From the NCBI GenBank assembly GCA_934621485.1, contig CAKTUS010000020.1, positions 1 through 36,384 of the forward strand: a stretch of DNA of 36,384 nt, written 5' to 3'. This document shows positions 14,861 to 23,585 of the stretch, one piece after another (position 1 is the first letter of the stretch; the number at the start of each line of letters is the position of its first letter). The DNA is from an uncultured Clostridia bacterium (GTDB lineage Bacteria; Bacillota; Clostridia; Christensenellales; Aristaeellaceae). The notes beneath the pieces were generated by a model. The model saw only the letters and a program-made list of their open reading frames with translations, was not told the origin of the DNA and did no database searches. Position numbers and translations under genes: made by a program.

Positions 14861-15670
14861 TTATTTGCTCATGGCCTGGCTTTTTTCTGCACAGGCAGCC
14901 ATTGCGTCCATCACTGCGCCGCGGAAACCGGCTTTTTCCAGAGCCTGCACCGCCTCAATGGTCGTGCCGGCCGGCGAACAAACCTGATCCTTCAAAACGG
15001 CGGGATGCTGTTGCGTGTCCAACACCATTTTGGCCGATCCAAACACGGCCATGGCCGCAGCCTCAATGGCCGCAGGCCGGGTCATGCCCAAGCGAACGGC
15101 GGCATCCGCCATGGATTCAATAAACATAAACACATAAGCCGGACTGCTTCCGCTGACTGCAATTACCGCGTCAAACAGGCGTTCCGGTAAAAGCTGCACC
15201 TTGCCCAAAGTAGAGAACAGCTTTTGCGCCCAGTTAAGCTCGGCCTGGCTTAAGGTGGTTTCCGTACAAAGCGCCGTGTAACCGGCTCCTACCAGAGCAG
15301 GTGTGTTGGGCATAACGCGAAGAATCCTCCCTGTATGGTCCTGCCCAAAGGCTGCTTGCAGCTTGGCCACATTCCAGCCTGCCGCAATGGAAATGATACG
15401 TTTTCCCTGAGCGGCCTGACGAATTTCTTCAATAACGCCGCCCAGATAAACCGGCTTGACTGCCAGCAAAATCCAGTCGCAGGTTTTGGCCAGGTCCACA
15501 TTGCTTTGGGCAACGGAAACGCCCAAAGCTTTGGTCAACTCATCGGTCAGGGCGGTATCCAGATCCGATATCATGATCTCTTCAGGCTGCAAAAAACCCT
15601 GTTTCAAAGCGCCGCGCAGAATGGCTCCTCCCATGTTTCCCACGCCAATAAAACCCAGCATTACCTTCAT
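14861..15670 (-). CDS. proC: Pyrroline-5-carboxylate reductase
   Basis: Last step of proline synthesis: NAD(P)H-dependent reduction of pyrroline-5-carboxylate. From the ATG at 15670 the product is 269 residues, the usual size. The nucleotide-binding motif GFIGVGNMGGAI lies at residues 5-17, and the C-terminal signature VAVSGSSPAYVFMFIESMADAAVRLGM and SPAGTTIEAVQALE is complete. AAAGGAG is only two bases from this ATG; a second ATG three codons later (15661) has an 11-base spacing and is an equally good start. The long frame continuing upstream runs through the rnf terminator hairpin and is not used. It is followed by rnhA. Confidence 0.95.
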   Translation of the reverse strand: MKVMLGFIGVGNMGGAILRGALKQGFLQPEEIMISDLDTALTDELTKALGVSVAQSNVDLAKTCDWILLAVKPVYLGGVIEEIRQAAQGKRIISIAAGWNVAKLQAAFGQDHTGRILRVMPNTPALVGAGYTALCTETTLSQAELNWAQKLFSTLGKVQLLPERLFDAVIAVSGSSPAYVFMFIESMADAAVRLGMTRPAAIEAAAMAVFGSAKMVLDTQQHPAVLKDQVCSPAGTTIEAVQALEKAGFRGAVMDAMAACAEKSQAMSK

Positions 15671-15690
15671 CGCTCCTTTTTCATTCCTTA

Positions 15691-15722
15691 TTGAAAACGC
15701 GGCGGAAATTGGTCCGCCGCGT
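15691..15722 (-). terminator. Terminator of the rnf operon
   Basis: On the minus strand, ACGCGGCGGA, loop CCAATT, TCCGCCGCGT, then TTTTC: a perfect 10-base GC-rich stem with a short T-run starting a few bases after the rnfB stop. It separates rnf from proC, although the short T-run may permit read-through, since no separate proC promoter is obvious. Confidence 0.75.
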
Positions 15723-15726
15723 GTCA

Positions 15727-16782
15727 TTATGCGTCCTTAGGCACGGCAGGCTCCACAATGGTGGTGCCCACCTTGGCGTTTGCATCGCGCACATGATCGC
15801 GAATGTGCAGTTCAATGGCCTTTTTAGGACATTTTTTCACGCACTCACCGCATCCGGTGCAGGCTTCATTCACCTCGTGAATCTGCTTGAGTTCGCCGGA
15901 AATGGCTTCAAATTTGCAGGTACGCTTGCAAATGGTGCAGCCGATACACAGTTCGCGATGGATTTCGGCGATTTTGCGGTTATCAAAATCGCCCCACAGT
16001 GATCCGTTCGGGCAGGTTTCCGCGCACATCATGCAGCCGGTACACTTGCTTTGGTCAATCACGGGCAGATGGTTCACAATGGTGATAGCGTCAAATTTGC
16101 AGGCGTTTTTGCATAGTTCGCAGCCCACGCAGCCAATTTTGCAGTTGTCGCTGACCAGAAACCCTTCCTCAGCAGCACGGCACAGCAAACGAACCGGCAC
16201 GGTTTCGGGCTGCAAGCTAAGCACATGCTTGGGGCAAGCTTTCACACAAGCGCCACAGCTCTGGCATTTTTCGGGATCCACCTTGGCAATGCCGGAATGT
16301 TCGTCGATGTGAATCGCGTCGAATTTGCAGGCGCGAACGCAGGTGCCCAGCCCCAGGCAGGCGTATTTGCAGGAGCGGTTGCCGTCATTCACTAGCGTAG
16401 CGGCCACACAATCTTGGATTCCGTGGTAGGTAAACTTCGTTTTGCAGCGGTCCAGAGTTCCCTGGCAAACAACGGTGGCCACGTTGCGCACTTGTTCAGG
16501 CATCGCATCCATGCCCATGATTTTTGCAATCTGCACCGCCACGGCAGCGCCGCCAACGGGACAGGCATTGAGGGGAGCGCTGCCAGCCGCAATGGCGTCT
16601 GCCAGAGCGTCGCAGCCCGCAAAGCCGCAGCCGCCGCAGTTAGCGCCCGGCAAAACGCCGCGCACCTCGTCGCGCTTTGGGTCGGAAGGCATTTCAAATA
16701 CCTTGTTGGCGCCAATCAGCAACAAGCCAAAAACAACGCCCATTGCGCTCAATACCAATACAGCAGTTAAAACAGCAGTCAT
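15727..16782 (-). CDS. rnfB: Rnf complex subunit RnfB, polyferredoxin
   Basis: Iron-sulphur subunit that takes electrons from reduced ferredoxin in the Rnf complex. The product is 351 residues. It has one N-terminal membrane helix (residues 3-25), then the RnfB-specific cluster motif GANCGGCGFAGC with a further Cys in NACPVGG. Many four-cysteine ferredoxin-type motifs follow: CKYACLGLGTCVRAC, CQSCGACVKACP, CKIGCVGCELCKNAC, CTGCMMCAETCP, CIGCTICKRTC and CTGCGECVKKCP. I count about seven potential [4Fe-4S] sites, at the high end for clostridial RnfB. AAGGGGGAG lies before the ATG. It is the last gene of the operon, 18 bases after rnfA. Confidence 0.95.
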   Translation of the reverse strand: MTAVLTAVLVLSAMGVVFGLLLIGANKVFEMPSDPKRDEVRGVLPGANCGGCGFAGCDALADAIAAGSAPLNACPVGGAAVAVQIAKIMGMDAMPEQVRNVATVVCQGTLDRCKTKFTYHGIQDCVAATLVNDGNRSCKYACLGLGTCVRACKFDAIHIDEHSGIAKVDPEKCQSCGACVKACPKHVLSLQPETVPVRLLCRAAEEGFLVSDNCKIGCVGCELCKNACKFDAITIVNHLPVIDQSKCTGCMMCAETCPNGSLWGDFDNRKIAEIHRELCIGCTICKRTCKFEAISGELKQIHEVNEACTGCGECVKKCPKKAIELHIRDHVRDANAKVGTTIVEPAVPKDA

Positions 16783-16800
16783 TTTACGTCTCCCCCTTTC

Positions 16801-17379
16801 TTAATGAATGAGGCCGGAGAAGCCCTGAAAAGCAAGAGACATCAAACCGGCGGTAATCAGGGCGCCTGCAAAGCCGTCCATCCATTTAGGCATATTGCTG
16901 GTGGCCAGCCGCTCGCGAATACTGGCAAAAATGACAATGGAAAGCGTAAAGCCAAGCGCGCCGGCAGTGCCGTTCACAACAGACTCAATCAGGTTATAGC
17001 CTTCGCGGGTGTTCAGCAGCGCCACGCCCAGCACGGCGCAGTTGGTGGTAATCAGGGGCAGGTATACGCCCAGCGCCTGATACAGGGAACGGCTGATTTT
17101 CTTTAGCGCCACTTCCACAATCTGCACCAGCACGGCGATCACCAGGATGAACGCGATGGTCTGCATGTATTCCAGCTTAAGGGGAACCAGCAGATAGGTT
17201 TGCACCAGATAAGTAATCAGCGAGGCCAAAGCCATAACGAAAGTAACCGCCATGCCCATGCCGATAGCCGTTTCCACCTTTTTAGAAACGCCCAGGAACG
17301 GACAGATGCCCAAAAACTGCGACATGACAAAGTTGTTCACCAGCACGCCGCCAACGATAATCAACAGCAGGTTGCTCAT
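16801..17379 (-). CDS. rnfA: Rnf complex membrane subunit RnfA
   Basis: Integral membrane subunit (192 residues, about six helices) related to RnfE and NqrE. RnfA and RnfE are inverted homologues that form the ion-path core and hold a membrane [2Fe-2S] cluster. Typical segments are VNNFVMSQFLGICPFLGVS at residues 14-32 (with the cluster-binding Cys) and LPLITTNCAVLGVALL near residue 105, with the second Cys. Its ATG overlaps the rnfE stop by four bases (ATGA), indicating translational coupling. Length and spacing are normal. Confidence 0.96.
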   Translation of the reverse strand: MSNLLLIIVGGVLVNNFVMSQFLGICPFLGVSKKVETAIGMGMAVTFVMALASLITYLVQTYLLVPLKLEYMQTIAFILVIAVLVQIVEVALKKISRSLYQALGVYLPLITTNCAVLGVALLNTREGYNLIESVVNGTAGALGFTLSIVIFASIRERLATSNMPKWMDGFAGALITAGLMSLAFQGFSGLIH

Positions 17380-18011
17380 GCGATGTCCTCCTCTGTCCGC
17401 GCAGCTTTGCGCTTTTCAAGGTACTTCACCAGCGCGTTGACCAGCAAAATCAGGATGCCCAGGGTGAGAAACCCGCCGGAGGGCGACACAATGATGGCCA
17501 TGGGTTTGTAGCTGGCAGGCATGACTTGCATGCCGAACCATTTGCCGCTGCCAATTATCTCACGCACAGAGGACAGCAGCGTCAGCGACAAGGTAAAGCC
17601 TAATCCCATGCCCAGACCGTCGGCGATGGAGGGCAGAACCGGGTTTTTGAAAGCGAAAGCTTCGGCCCGGGCAAAAATAATGCAATTAACCACAATCAAC
17701 GGAATATAGATTCCCAGCGAACTGGACATGGAGGGCAAAAACGCCTTGATAATCAGGTCGATGATGGTTACAAAGGTGGCGATAACCACCACAAAGCTTG
17801 GAATCCGCACTTTTTCGGGAATGATATTGCGCAGCAACGAAATCACCAGGTTGGAAAATACCAATACAAACGTAGTGGACAGGCCCATACCCAAGCCTTG
17901 CGAGGCGGCTGTAGAAATTGCCAGCGTGGGACACATGCCCAGCAGCAGCCTGAAGGTGGGATTTTCATTCAGGATGCCGTTCATGAACACTTTGCGGCAG
18001 GTTTTCATCAT
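17376..18011 (-). CDS. rnfE: Rnf complex membrane subunit RnfE
   Basis: Membrane subunit of 211 residues with about six helices, homologous to RnfA. The N-terminal ENPTFRLLLGMCPTLAISTAA holds the conserved Cys and LAI(S)TAA motif of RnfE/NqrD; LIVVNCIIFARAEAFA carries the matching second Cys. It starts inside the rnfD stop codon (ATGA). In other Rnf operons rnfG lies between rnfD and rnfE. Here that position is closed by the four-base overlap, so rnfG is missing from the cluster. Confidence 0.96.
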   Translation of the reverse strand: MMKTCRKVFMNGILNENPTFRLLLGMCPTLAISTAASQGLGMGLSTTFVLVFSNLVISLLRNIIPEKVRIPSFVVVIATFVTIIDLIIKAFLPSMSSSLGIYIPLIVVNCIIFARAEAFAFKNPVLPSIADGLGMGLGFTLSLTLLSSVREIIGSGKWFGMQVMPASYKPMAIIVSPSGGFLTLGILILLVNALVKYLEKRKAARTEEDIA

Positions 18012-19012
18012 GCCTCAGCGCCTCCTTTCTTGGCCTTGGGCGGCTTGACCGTTCCAAAGGTTTTGGGCGTAGTCCATTTGTCAATCAGCGGAGTGAGTAC
18101 GTTCATAAACAAAATGGCAAAGGAGCATCCTTCCGGATATCCGCCGTTGTATACGCGAATCACGAACAGAATGACAGCGCAGCCCGTGCCCATGATAACT
18201 CTCCCCCATTTGGTAATGGGCGAAGTAACATAGTCGGTGGCCATAAAGAACGCACCCAGCATCAAACCGCCGCTGAGAAGCTGATACAGCGCATTTTGCG
18301 TACCGCTTTCCGCGGAATAAACGGTTCCGGTGTGAATCCAAAACAGGATGAAGGCCACTGCGATAAAGGTAACAGGAATCCGCCAGTCGATGACTCGGCG
18401 AACGATGAGGTAAATACCGCCAAGCAGCAGCGTCAGCTTGCAGGTTTCACCCAGCATACCGGGCACATCGCCCACAAACAGTTGCCACAGTGAGTAGCTG
18501 CCGTTGACCAACGGCGTAGCGGACGCCACTGCATCGGCCTCCACCTTGGCCAGACCAAACAGCTGGCCGCCGCAGGGCACAGCCTGAGCCGCCATCAGCG
18601 CAGTCCAGGACAACATCAAAATGGTGCGGGCTGCCAACGCAGGGTTCACAAAATTCTGTCCCAGTCCGCCAAACATTTGCTTTACCAGCACAATGGCCAG
18701 CACAGAGCCGATAGCCGCCATCCACCAGGGCGCATTGGCAGGCAGGTTAAACGCCAGCAGCATGCCGGTTACCACGGCGCTCAGGTCGGAAATGGTGGAG
18801 GCCTGGTGGGTTAGCCGCTCATAGGCCGCTTCGGAAAGCACGGCGAACACAACAGCCACCAGAATCAGCGACAGCGCGGAAGCGCCGAAGAACCAAACGG
18901 CCGCCAACGCCGTGGGCAGCATGGCAATGATCACATCCAGCATCAGGCCGCGAGTGGAAACCGGCGTGTTGCGCAAAAATGGAGACGAGGCGACAACAAG
19001 CTTCTTTTGCAT
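18008..19012 (-). CDS. rnfD: Rnf complex membrane subunit RnfD with covalent-FMN site
   Basis: Membrane flavoprotein subunit, 334 residues, about nine or ten hydrophobic helices, related to NqrB. The covalent FMN attachment threonine is expected at Thr166 in DAVASATPL, the usual RnfD context (Ser-x-Thr-Pro). The segment FGGLGQNFVNPALAAR near residue 115 is also family-typical. FMN attachment normally needs the flavin transferase ApbE, which is not encoded in this window. It lies three bases after rnfC and overlaps rnfE. A short proline/lysine-rich tail ends the protein. Confidence 0.95.
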   Translation of the reverse strand: MQKKLVVASSPFLRNTPVSTRGLMLDVIIAMLPTALAAVWFFGASALSLILVAVVFAVLSEAAYERLTHQASTISDLSAVVTGMLLAFNLPANAPWWMAAIGSVLAIVLVKQMFGGLGQNFVNPALAARTILMLSWTALMAAQAVPCGGQLFGLAKVEADAVASATPLVNGSYSLWQLFVGDVPGMLGETCKLTLLLGGIYLIVRRVIDWRIPVTFIAVAFILFWIHTGTVYSAESGTQNALYQLLSGGLMLGAFFMATDYVTSPITKWGRVIMGTGCAVILFVIRVYNGGYPEGCSFAILFMNVLTPLIDKWTTPKTFGTVKPPKAKKGGAEA

Positions 19013-19015
19013 GGG

Positions 19016-20359
19016 TTAACGGCCTCCTTTCTGGGCCGCCTCACGGCGGCGCCGAGCAATCAAGCGCTTGGCTACGCGGCAGCTTTGCGTCAGGTTGCGG
19101 CGGGAGGGGCAGCTCCATGCGCAAGCGCCACATTCCATGCAGTTCATCACGTTCAGCTTTTCCGCTTCGTCAAATAAGTCCTTGCGCACAAGCCGGTCGA
19201 TTTGCGCCGGCATCAGGCGCATGGGGCAGGCGGCGACACAGCGGCCGCAGCGAATACAGGGGTGCTCTTTGGCTAACGCGCTGATTTTATCCAACGCCAA
19301 AATGCCGCTGCAGCCCTTTGTAATGGGAATATCTTCGCGGCTGATAGCCATGCCCATCATCGGGCCGCCATAAATGAGCATACGGGTTTCCGGCAAAAAG
19401 CCTTCAGACGTATCAATCAGCCATTCCACCGGCGCGCCGATGCGCACCAAATAGTTGGCCGGCTTTTTTACACAGCCGCCAACGGTAACCACCCGGTCCA
19501 CCACGGGGCGTCCCTCATAGGCCGCCCGGCAAATGGCGTAGCAGGTGCCCACGTTGCACACGATCACGCCCTGATCCAGGGGCAAGCCGCCCATCTTGAC
19601 AATGCGGCCGGTCAAGGCGTACACCAGCTGCTTTTCGCCGCCTTGCGGGTATTTGGTTTTTAGCGCCTGCACGGTGAAGGCGTCGTACTGAGCGGCGGCT
19701 TGCCGCATGGCCTGCACAGCGTCGGGCTTGTTGTCCTCAATACCAATCAGCACCCGCTCGATGCCAAGGGCCTTTTGCACAATGCGTGCGCCTGCGATAA
19801 TCTGCTCCGCATGTTCCAGCATCAGCCGGTGATCGGCAGACAGATAGGGCTCGCACTCGGCGCCGTTGAGCACCAGCGTGTCCACCTTCTTGCCGGCGGG
19901 CACGTTCAGCTTTACAGCCGCCGGAAAGGTAGCGCCGCCCATCCCCACGATGCCTTTGGCGCGCATCAGGTCGGAAAGCTGCTGCATGGTCATTTCTTCC
20001 GGGTTGTCCACTTTTTCCAGTTCGACCCACTCGTTCTTAAAATCGTTATCGATGATAACGCAGGGCTGCTGGGTGCCGTTGGCCAGAATACAGGACTGGC
20101 AATCCACCACAACGCCGGAAACAGAGGCATGAATGGCCGCGCTCATTCCACCGACGGGTTCGCCGATCATTTGCCCCACCTTTACGGTATCCCCCTTGGC
20201 AACCAACGGTTTGCAAGGCGCGCCAATATGCTGCTGCAAGGGAATAGCCACGCGGGACGGCTGAGGGGCTTCCACGATGGCCAAGCCTGCCGTTGCCGCC
20301 TTTCCACCTTTGCCCTCCAGCGGGTGCACGCCGCCGGGAAAATTGTACACGGTACTCAT
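19016..20359 (-). CDS. rnfC: Rnf complex peripheral subunit RnfC (NADH site)
   Basis: Soluble subunit that exchanges electrons with NAD at the membrane surface. The product is 447 residues, as in clostridia. The N-terminal FPGGVHPLEGK is the RnfC signature. NADH/FMN-binding segments related to complex I NuoF appear as GMGGATFPAAVKL (139-151) and LVLNGAECEPYLSADHRLM (162-180). Two [4Fe-4S] motifs follow: Cys368, 371, 374, 378 (CIRCGRCVAACP) and Cys407, 410, 413, 417 (CMECGACAWSCP). It is the first gene of the operon, behind an extended -10 promoter, and GAAGG precedes the ATG. Confidence 0.96.
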   Translation of the reverse strand: MSTVYNFPGGVHPLEGKGGKAATAGLAIVEAPQPSRVAIPLQQHIGAPCKPLVAKGDTVKVGQMIGEPVGGMSAAIHASVSGVVVDCQSCILANGTQQPCVIIDNDFKNEWVELEKVDNPEEMTMQQLSDLMRAKGIVGMGGATFPAAVKLNVPAGKKVDTLVLNGAECEPYLSADHRLMLEHAEQIIAGARIVQKALGIERVLIGIEDNKPDAVQAMRQAAAQYDAFTVQALKTKYPQGGEKQLVYALTGRIVKMGGLPLDQGVIVCNVGTCYAICRAAYEGRPVVDRVVTVGGCVKKPANYLVRIGAPVEWLIDTSEGFLPETRMLIYGGPMMGMAISREDIPITKGCSGILALDKISALAKEHPCIRCGRCVAACPMRLMPAQIDRLVRKDLFDEAEKLNVMNCMECGACAWSCPSRRNLTQSCRVAKRLIARRRREAAQKGGR

Positions 20360-20409
20360 GTTTGTTCGTCCTTCCTGTACTTTTTCGTATGCTTTCAGCG
20401 CCGTAGTTT

Positions 20410-20438
20410 AGTATAGCACATTTGTTTGCTCGGGAAAA
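20410..20438 (-). promoter_or_regulatory. Promoter of the rnf operon
   Basis: On the minus strand there is an extended -10, TGCTATACT (hexamer 20410-20415). The -35 position 17 bases upstream reads TTTTCC (20433-20438), within AGCTTTTCC, a poor match to TTGACA. An extended -10 commonly compensates for this. The predicted leader is about 45 bases. A similar GCTTTTC at the same spacing occurs at two other promoters in this window. Confidence 0.65.
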
Positions 20439-20452
20439 GCTAAGTTTCTATA

Positions 20453-22168
20453 TTAACAATTTTTCTTTTTCCAGTCGTTGGCGGAAGAAAGAAGCTCTCT
20501 GGCATGAGCAAAGCCGCTGGCCTGATGGGCATCGGTCACACCCAGCAGCCTGGCGATTTCGAAAACCCGCTGCTCGCTGTCCAGCAGGGTTACGTCCGTT
20601 TTGGTGCGTTCCCCTACCACGTTTTTTTTCACCAAATATTGCCGGTCGGCCATGGCTGCAATCTGAGCCAGATGCGTCACGCACAGCACCTGATGATACC
20701 GGGCGATGACCGACATTTTTTCCGCTACAACAGCCGCTACATGGCCGCTGATGCCGGTGTCAATCTCATCAAAAATCATGCAGGGCACGCCGTCTTTGTC
20801 TGCGGCGGCAGCCTTCATCGCCAGCATCAGCCTGGAAAGCTCGCCGCCGGATGCTGTTTTATCCAGCGGTTTCAGCGGTTCACCTGGGTTGGGAGCTATG
20901 TAAAACGTCACATGATCGTCGCCTTCTGCAGAAGGGATTCGCTTCTGGTCGGGCTTCCAATCCTCAAATTGGCATACAAAGCGAGTATTTTGCATGCCCA
21001 AGTCCCGAAGTTGGCTTTCGATCAACGTTTCAAAGCGCCGGGCCAACGCTTTGCGGGCTTCCGTCAGCTGACCGGCAGCTTGACGGTAAGCTTGCAGCTT
21101 TTGCTTGTATTCCGTCTCGGCCCGCTTCAGCCGTTCCTCCATGCTGCCAAGGCGCATCAGTTCATCGCGAATTTCTTCATGATGCCGTACCAGTTCATCT
21201 GCCGGCATGCCGTAGCGGCGCTCCAAGCGGCGGATGAGATCCAGCCGCTCCTGCACTTCTTCAAAGCGTTCCGGGTCAAAGCTTTCGCTTTCAATCATGG
21301 AGCGCAATTCCAGACCAATTTCTTCCGTTTCATAGAAGCAGGCGGAAAGACGCTCGGAAAGTTTCCGAAAAGACTCATCCAGCGCTTCGATGGCGGAAAG
21401 GGCCTCTTGGGCGGCGCGCAGTCTGTCCAGGGCGCTGCGCTCGCGGCCGCCATCCAGCACCAGCCCGTAAGCGCCGCGCAGAGCGGAATCCACCTTTTCA
21501 GCGCTGGCAAAACGATTCTTTTCGGCGGTCAGCTTATCCGCCTCCCCCATTTCAATTCGCGCCTGGTCAAGCTCTGCAACCCGCGCGGTTAAATACGCCT
21601 GTCGCTCCACTCTCTGCGCGTTTTCCTTGCGCAGTTTGGAAAAACGAGTGCTGCTTTCCCGCCACACCTGATAGGCGACGCGGGTTTTCTCCTTCAAAGC
21701 CGCAAAAGCGTCGTCGCCAAAGGAATCCAAAAATCCTAAATGATTCTTAACATCCAGCAGGCTTTGATGCTCGTGCTGTCCATGCACGTCTACCAGCAAT
21801 TCCGATAATTTGCGTAAAAACGCCAGGGGCACAATTACTCCGCAAACGCGGCACAGGTTGCGATCCCCCATGGAAATTTCACGCTGAATACTAATCAGTC
21901 CGTGATCATCTTCCAGCTCCTGCTCGCGAAGAATCTCTCTGGCGGCCGGGCAGTCGGAAATATCCATCAAAGCCTCCACAGAGGCTTTTTCACAGCCGGA
22001 GCGAATCAGCCCCCGGTCTGCGCGTTCGCCCAGCACCAGGTTGATGCTGTCCACAATGATGGATTTGCCTGCGCCGGTTTCACCGCTTAAAACATGCAGG
22101 CCCCGTTGAAAGTCTATATGCAGGCTTTCAATCAGCGCAATGTTCCGTATGGTCATGGAAACTAGCAT
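20453..22168 (-). CDS. recN: DNA repair protein RecN
   Basis: SMC-like ATPase that gathers and holds broken DNA ends during double-strand-break repair. The product is 571 residues, the usual size. Walker A GETGAGKS lies at residues 29-36, the ABC signature TASGGELSRLMLAM at about 440, and Walker B MIFDEIDTGISG follows. Residues 155-370 form the coiled-coil arms. The start at 22168 gives the family N-terminus (xxIRNIALIESLxIDF); its ribosome site (AGGGG) is weak. It is the last gene of the long dxs-tlyA-nadK-argR-recN unit, 16 bases after argR. No LexA box was seen directly upstream, so any SOS control is not local. Confidence 0.96.
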   Translation of the reverse strand: MLVSMTIRNIALIESLHIDFQRGLHVLSGETGAGKSIIVDSINLVLGERADRGLIRSGCEKASVEALMDISDCPAAREILREQELEDDHGLISIQREISMGDRNLCRVCGVIVPLAFLRKLSELLVDVHGQHEHQSLLDVKNHLGFLDSFGDDAFAALKEKTRVAYQVWRESSTRFSKLRKENAQRVERQAYLTARVAELDQARIEMGEADKLTAEKNRFASAEKVDSALRGAYGLVLDGGRERSALDRLRAAQEALSAIEALDESFRKLSERLSACFYETEEIGLELRSMIESESFDPERFEEVQERLDLIRRLERRYGMPADELVRHHEEIRDELMRLGSMEERLKRAETEYKQKLQAYRQAAGQLTEARKALARRFETLIESQLRDLGMQNTRFVCQFEDWKPDQKRIPSAEGDDHVTFYIAPNPGEPLKPLDKTASGGELSRLMLAMKAAAADKDGVPCMIFDEIDTGISGHVAAVVAEKMSVIARYHQVLCVTHLAQIAAMADRQYLVKKNVVGERTKTDVTLLDSEQRVFEIARLLGVTDAHQASGFAHARELLSSANDWKKKNC

Positions 22169-22184
22169 AATGGCCCATACCCCT

Positions 22185-22646
22185 TCAGCGATCCGTTCGG
22201 TGAATCATGCCGTTGATGCGGTTCATGACCACCTCGACTTCTTCAATGCTGCGCACAATCATCAAAATGGTGTTCTCGCCGGCGATGGTACCCAGAATTT
22301 CCGGCCATTGCATACTGTCGATGGTTTCGCAGGCAATATCGGCGCTGGCGGACAGGGTTTTGATGATGATTTGATTATAAGCGCTATTGACGCTGACCAC
22401 GGTTTCGCTGAACATGCGAATCAATCGGTCGCTCAAGGTATTCTCGCTTTTCTCGCCGCACGCATAGCGGTATTCTCCGTTTGGCGACAGGGCCTTAATC
22501 AGCCTGAGCTCCTTAATGTCTCTGGAAACCGTTGCTTGCGTGACGCGAAATCCGCGTTGCCGCAGCGCGTCCGCCAAATCCTCTTGGGTTTCAATTGCCT
22601 GTTCGGCGATAATTTCCAAAATGGCCACCTGCCGAGCCGATTTCAT
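22185..22646 (-). CDS. argR: Arginine repressor ArgR/AhrC
   Basis: Hexameric arginine-sensing regulator of arginine synthesis and breakdown. The product is 153 residues, normal for the family. The N-terminal winged helix (residues 1-70) contains ETQEDLADALRQRGFRVTQATVSRDIKELRL, and the C-terminal arginine-binding and oligomerisation domain ends with the conserved GTIAGENTILMIVRS (Asp-Asp in most homologues, Glu-Asn here). AAGGAGG precedes the ATG. It lies between nadK and recN, an order conserved in Firmicutes, where this position says little about its targets. Confidence 0.95.
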   Translation of the reverse strand: MKSARQVAILEIIAEQAIETQEDLADALRQRGFRVTQATVSRDIKELRLIKALSPNGEYRYACGEKSENTLSDRLIRMFSETVVSVNSAYNQIIIKTLSASADIACETIDSMQWPEILGTIAGENTILMIVRSIEEVEVVMNRINGMIHRTDR

Positions 22647-22664
22647 GGTTTTTCACCCTCCTTA

Positions 22665-23507
22665 TCAGCAGCTCCATTCCGCGAGCTTGATTCGAATCAT
22701 GTTAAAAAAGCTGTGCTGGGCAAAGCGAATGAACCGCGCCCGCTTGTCAGACCTGGTAACGGTAAGGGTTTGATTCTCTGAAAACAGCAGCGGTTTTTGG
22801 CCGTCCACCCCCACCACGGCAGGCAAATCCCCCACGACCTTGATGGTAATCATTTGGTCGGCCGCCGTAACTACAGGCCGCAATTGCAGCGCATGGGCGC
22901 AAATAGGGGTAATCAGCATGCAGTCCAGATGCGGAAACACAATGGGGCCTCCCGCTGAAAGGGAATAGCCGGTGGAACCTGTGGGAGAAGACACAATGAG
23001 GCCGTCGCCCAAAAAGCGCCCCAGAGGATCGCCGTTTACAAAGGCGTCCACCCCCATCAGACGGGTATATCCTCCACGGCTGACTACAACGTCATTCAGC
23101 GCCAGGCGCACATGCTCATCCACCCGTGCCTCCAGCATCATGCGCTCCTCAATCTCAAAACGGCCTTCCTTCAAAAACTGCATGGCCGTTTCCACCTGTT
23201 CCAACTCCACTTCCGTCAAAAAGCCAACCCGGCCAATGTTCACGCCCAGCAGCGGCACGCCAACCTGAACGGCCAGATTATTGGCGCGCAGAATGGTGCC
23301 GTCGCCGCCGACGGCCAAAATGCCGTCGCAGCTGTCCGGCGTAACCGTCGTCGCCAACTTGCTCCGACATTCTTCATCCAGCATTTCCACCAGCCACGAC
23401 TCCGTTGAAATGGCCAGCCCGGCCTGATTGCAGGCTTCCAAAACCCGCTGGGCAATGCTGACCACATTGGGTTTTCGCTGGTGCATAAGCATATAAATTG
23501 CGTTCAT
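22665..23507 (-). CDS. nadK: NAD kinase
   Basis: Phosphorylates NAD to NADP. The product is 280 residues. The diagnostic GGDGTILRANN begins at residue 67, and the second conserved block SSPTGSTGYSLSAGGP (NAD-binding) is intact, followed by ITPICAHAL. The start ATG at 23507 has only a weak ribosome site (AAAGGCGGG region). A candidate internal promoter lies directly upstream, so nadK-argR-recN may be expressed separately from dxs-tlyA. Confidence 0.95.
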   Translation of the reverse strand: MNAIYMLMHQRKPNVVSIAQRVLEACNQAGLAISTESWLVEMLDEECRSKLATTVTPDSCDGILAVGGDGTILRANNLAVQVGVPLLGVNIGRVGFLTEVELEQVETAMQFLKEGRFEIEERMMLEARVDEHVRLALNDVVVSRGGYTRLMGVDAFVNGDPLGRFLGDGLIVSSPTGSTGYSLSAGGPIVFPHLDCMLITPICAHALQLRPVVTAADQMITIKVVGDLPAVVGVDGQKPLLFSENQTLTVTRSDKRARFIRFAQHSFFNMIRIKLAEWSC

Positions 23508-23530
23508 CTGGAAGCCCGCCTTTCGTTGCT

Positions 23531-23559
23531 AGTGTAACACAAAATGAATATCTATGCAA
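23531..23559 (-). promoter_or_regulatory. Probable internal promoter before nadK
   Basis: On the minus strand, TTGCAT (23554-23559), a 17-base spacer and TACACT (23531-23536), with TGT in front of the -10 hexamer (extended -10). It lies in the only sizeable gap (78 bases) of this operon, about 25 bases before the nadK ATG. Confidence 0.5.
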
Positions 23560-23585
23560 TTCTGCATCCATTCAAAATACAGCCG

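Noticed and set aside
20504..21592. 362-codon plus-strand frame opposite recN
   Set aside because: Shadow of recN; no start context and no family features.
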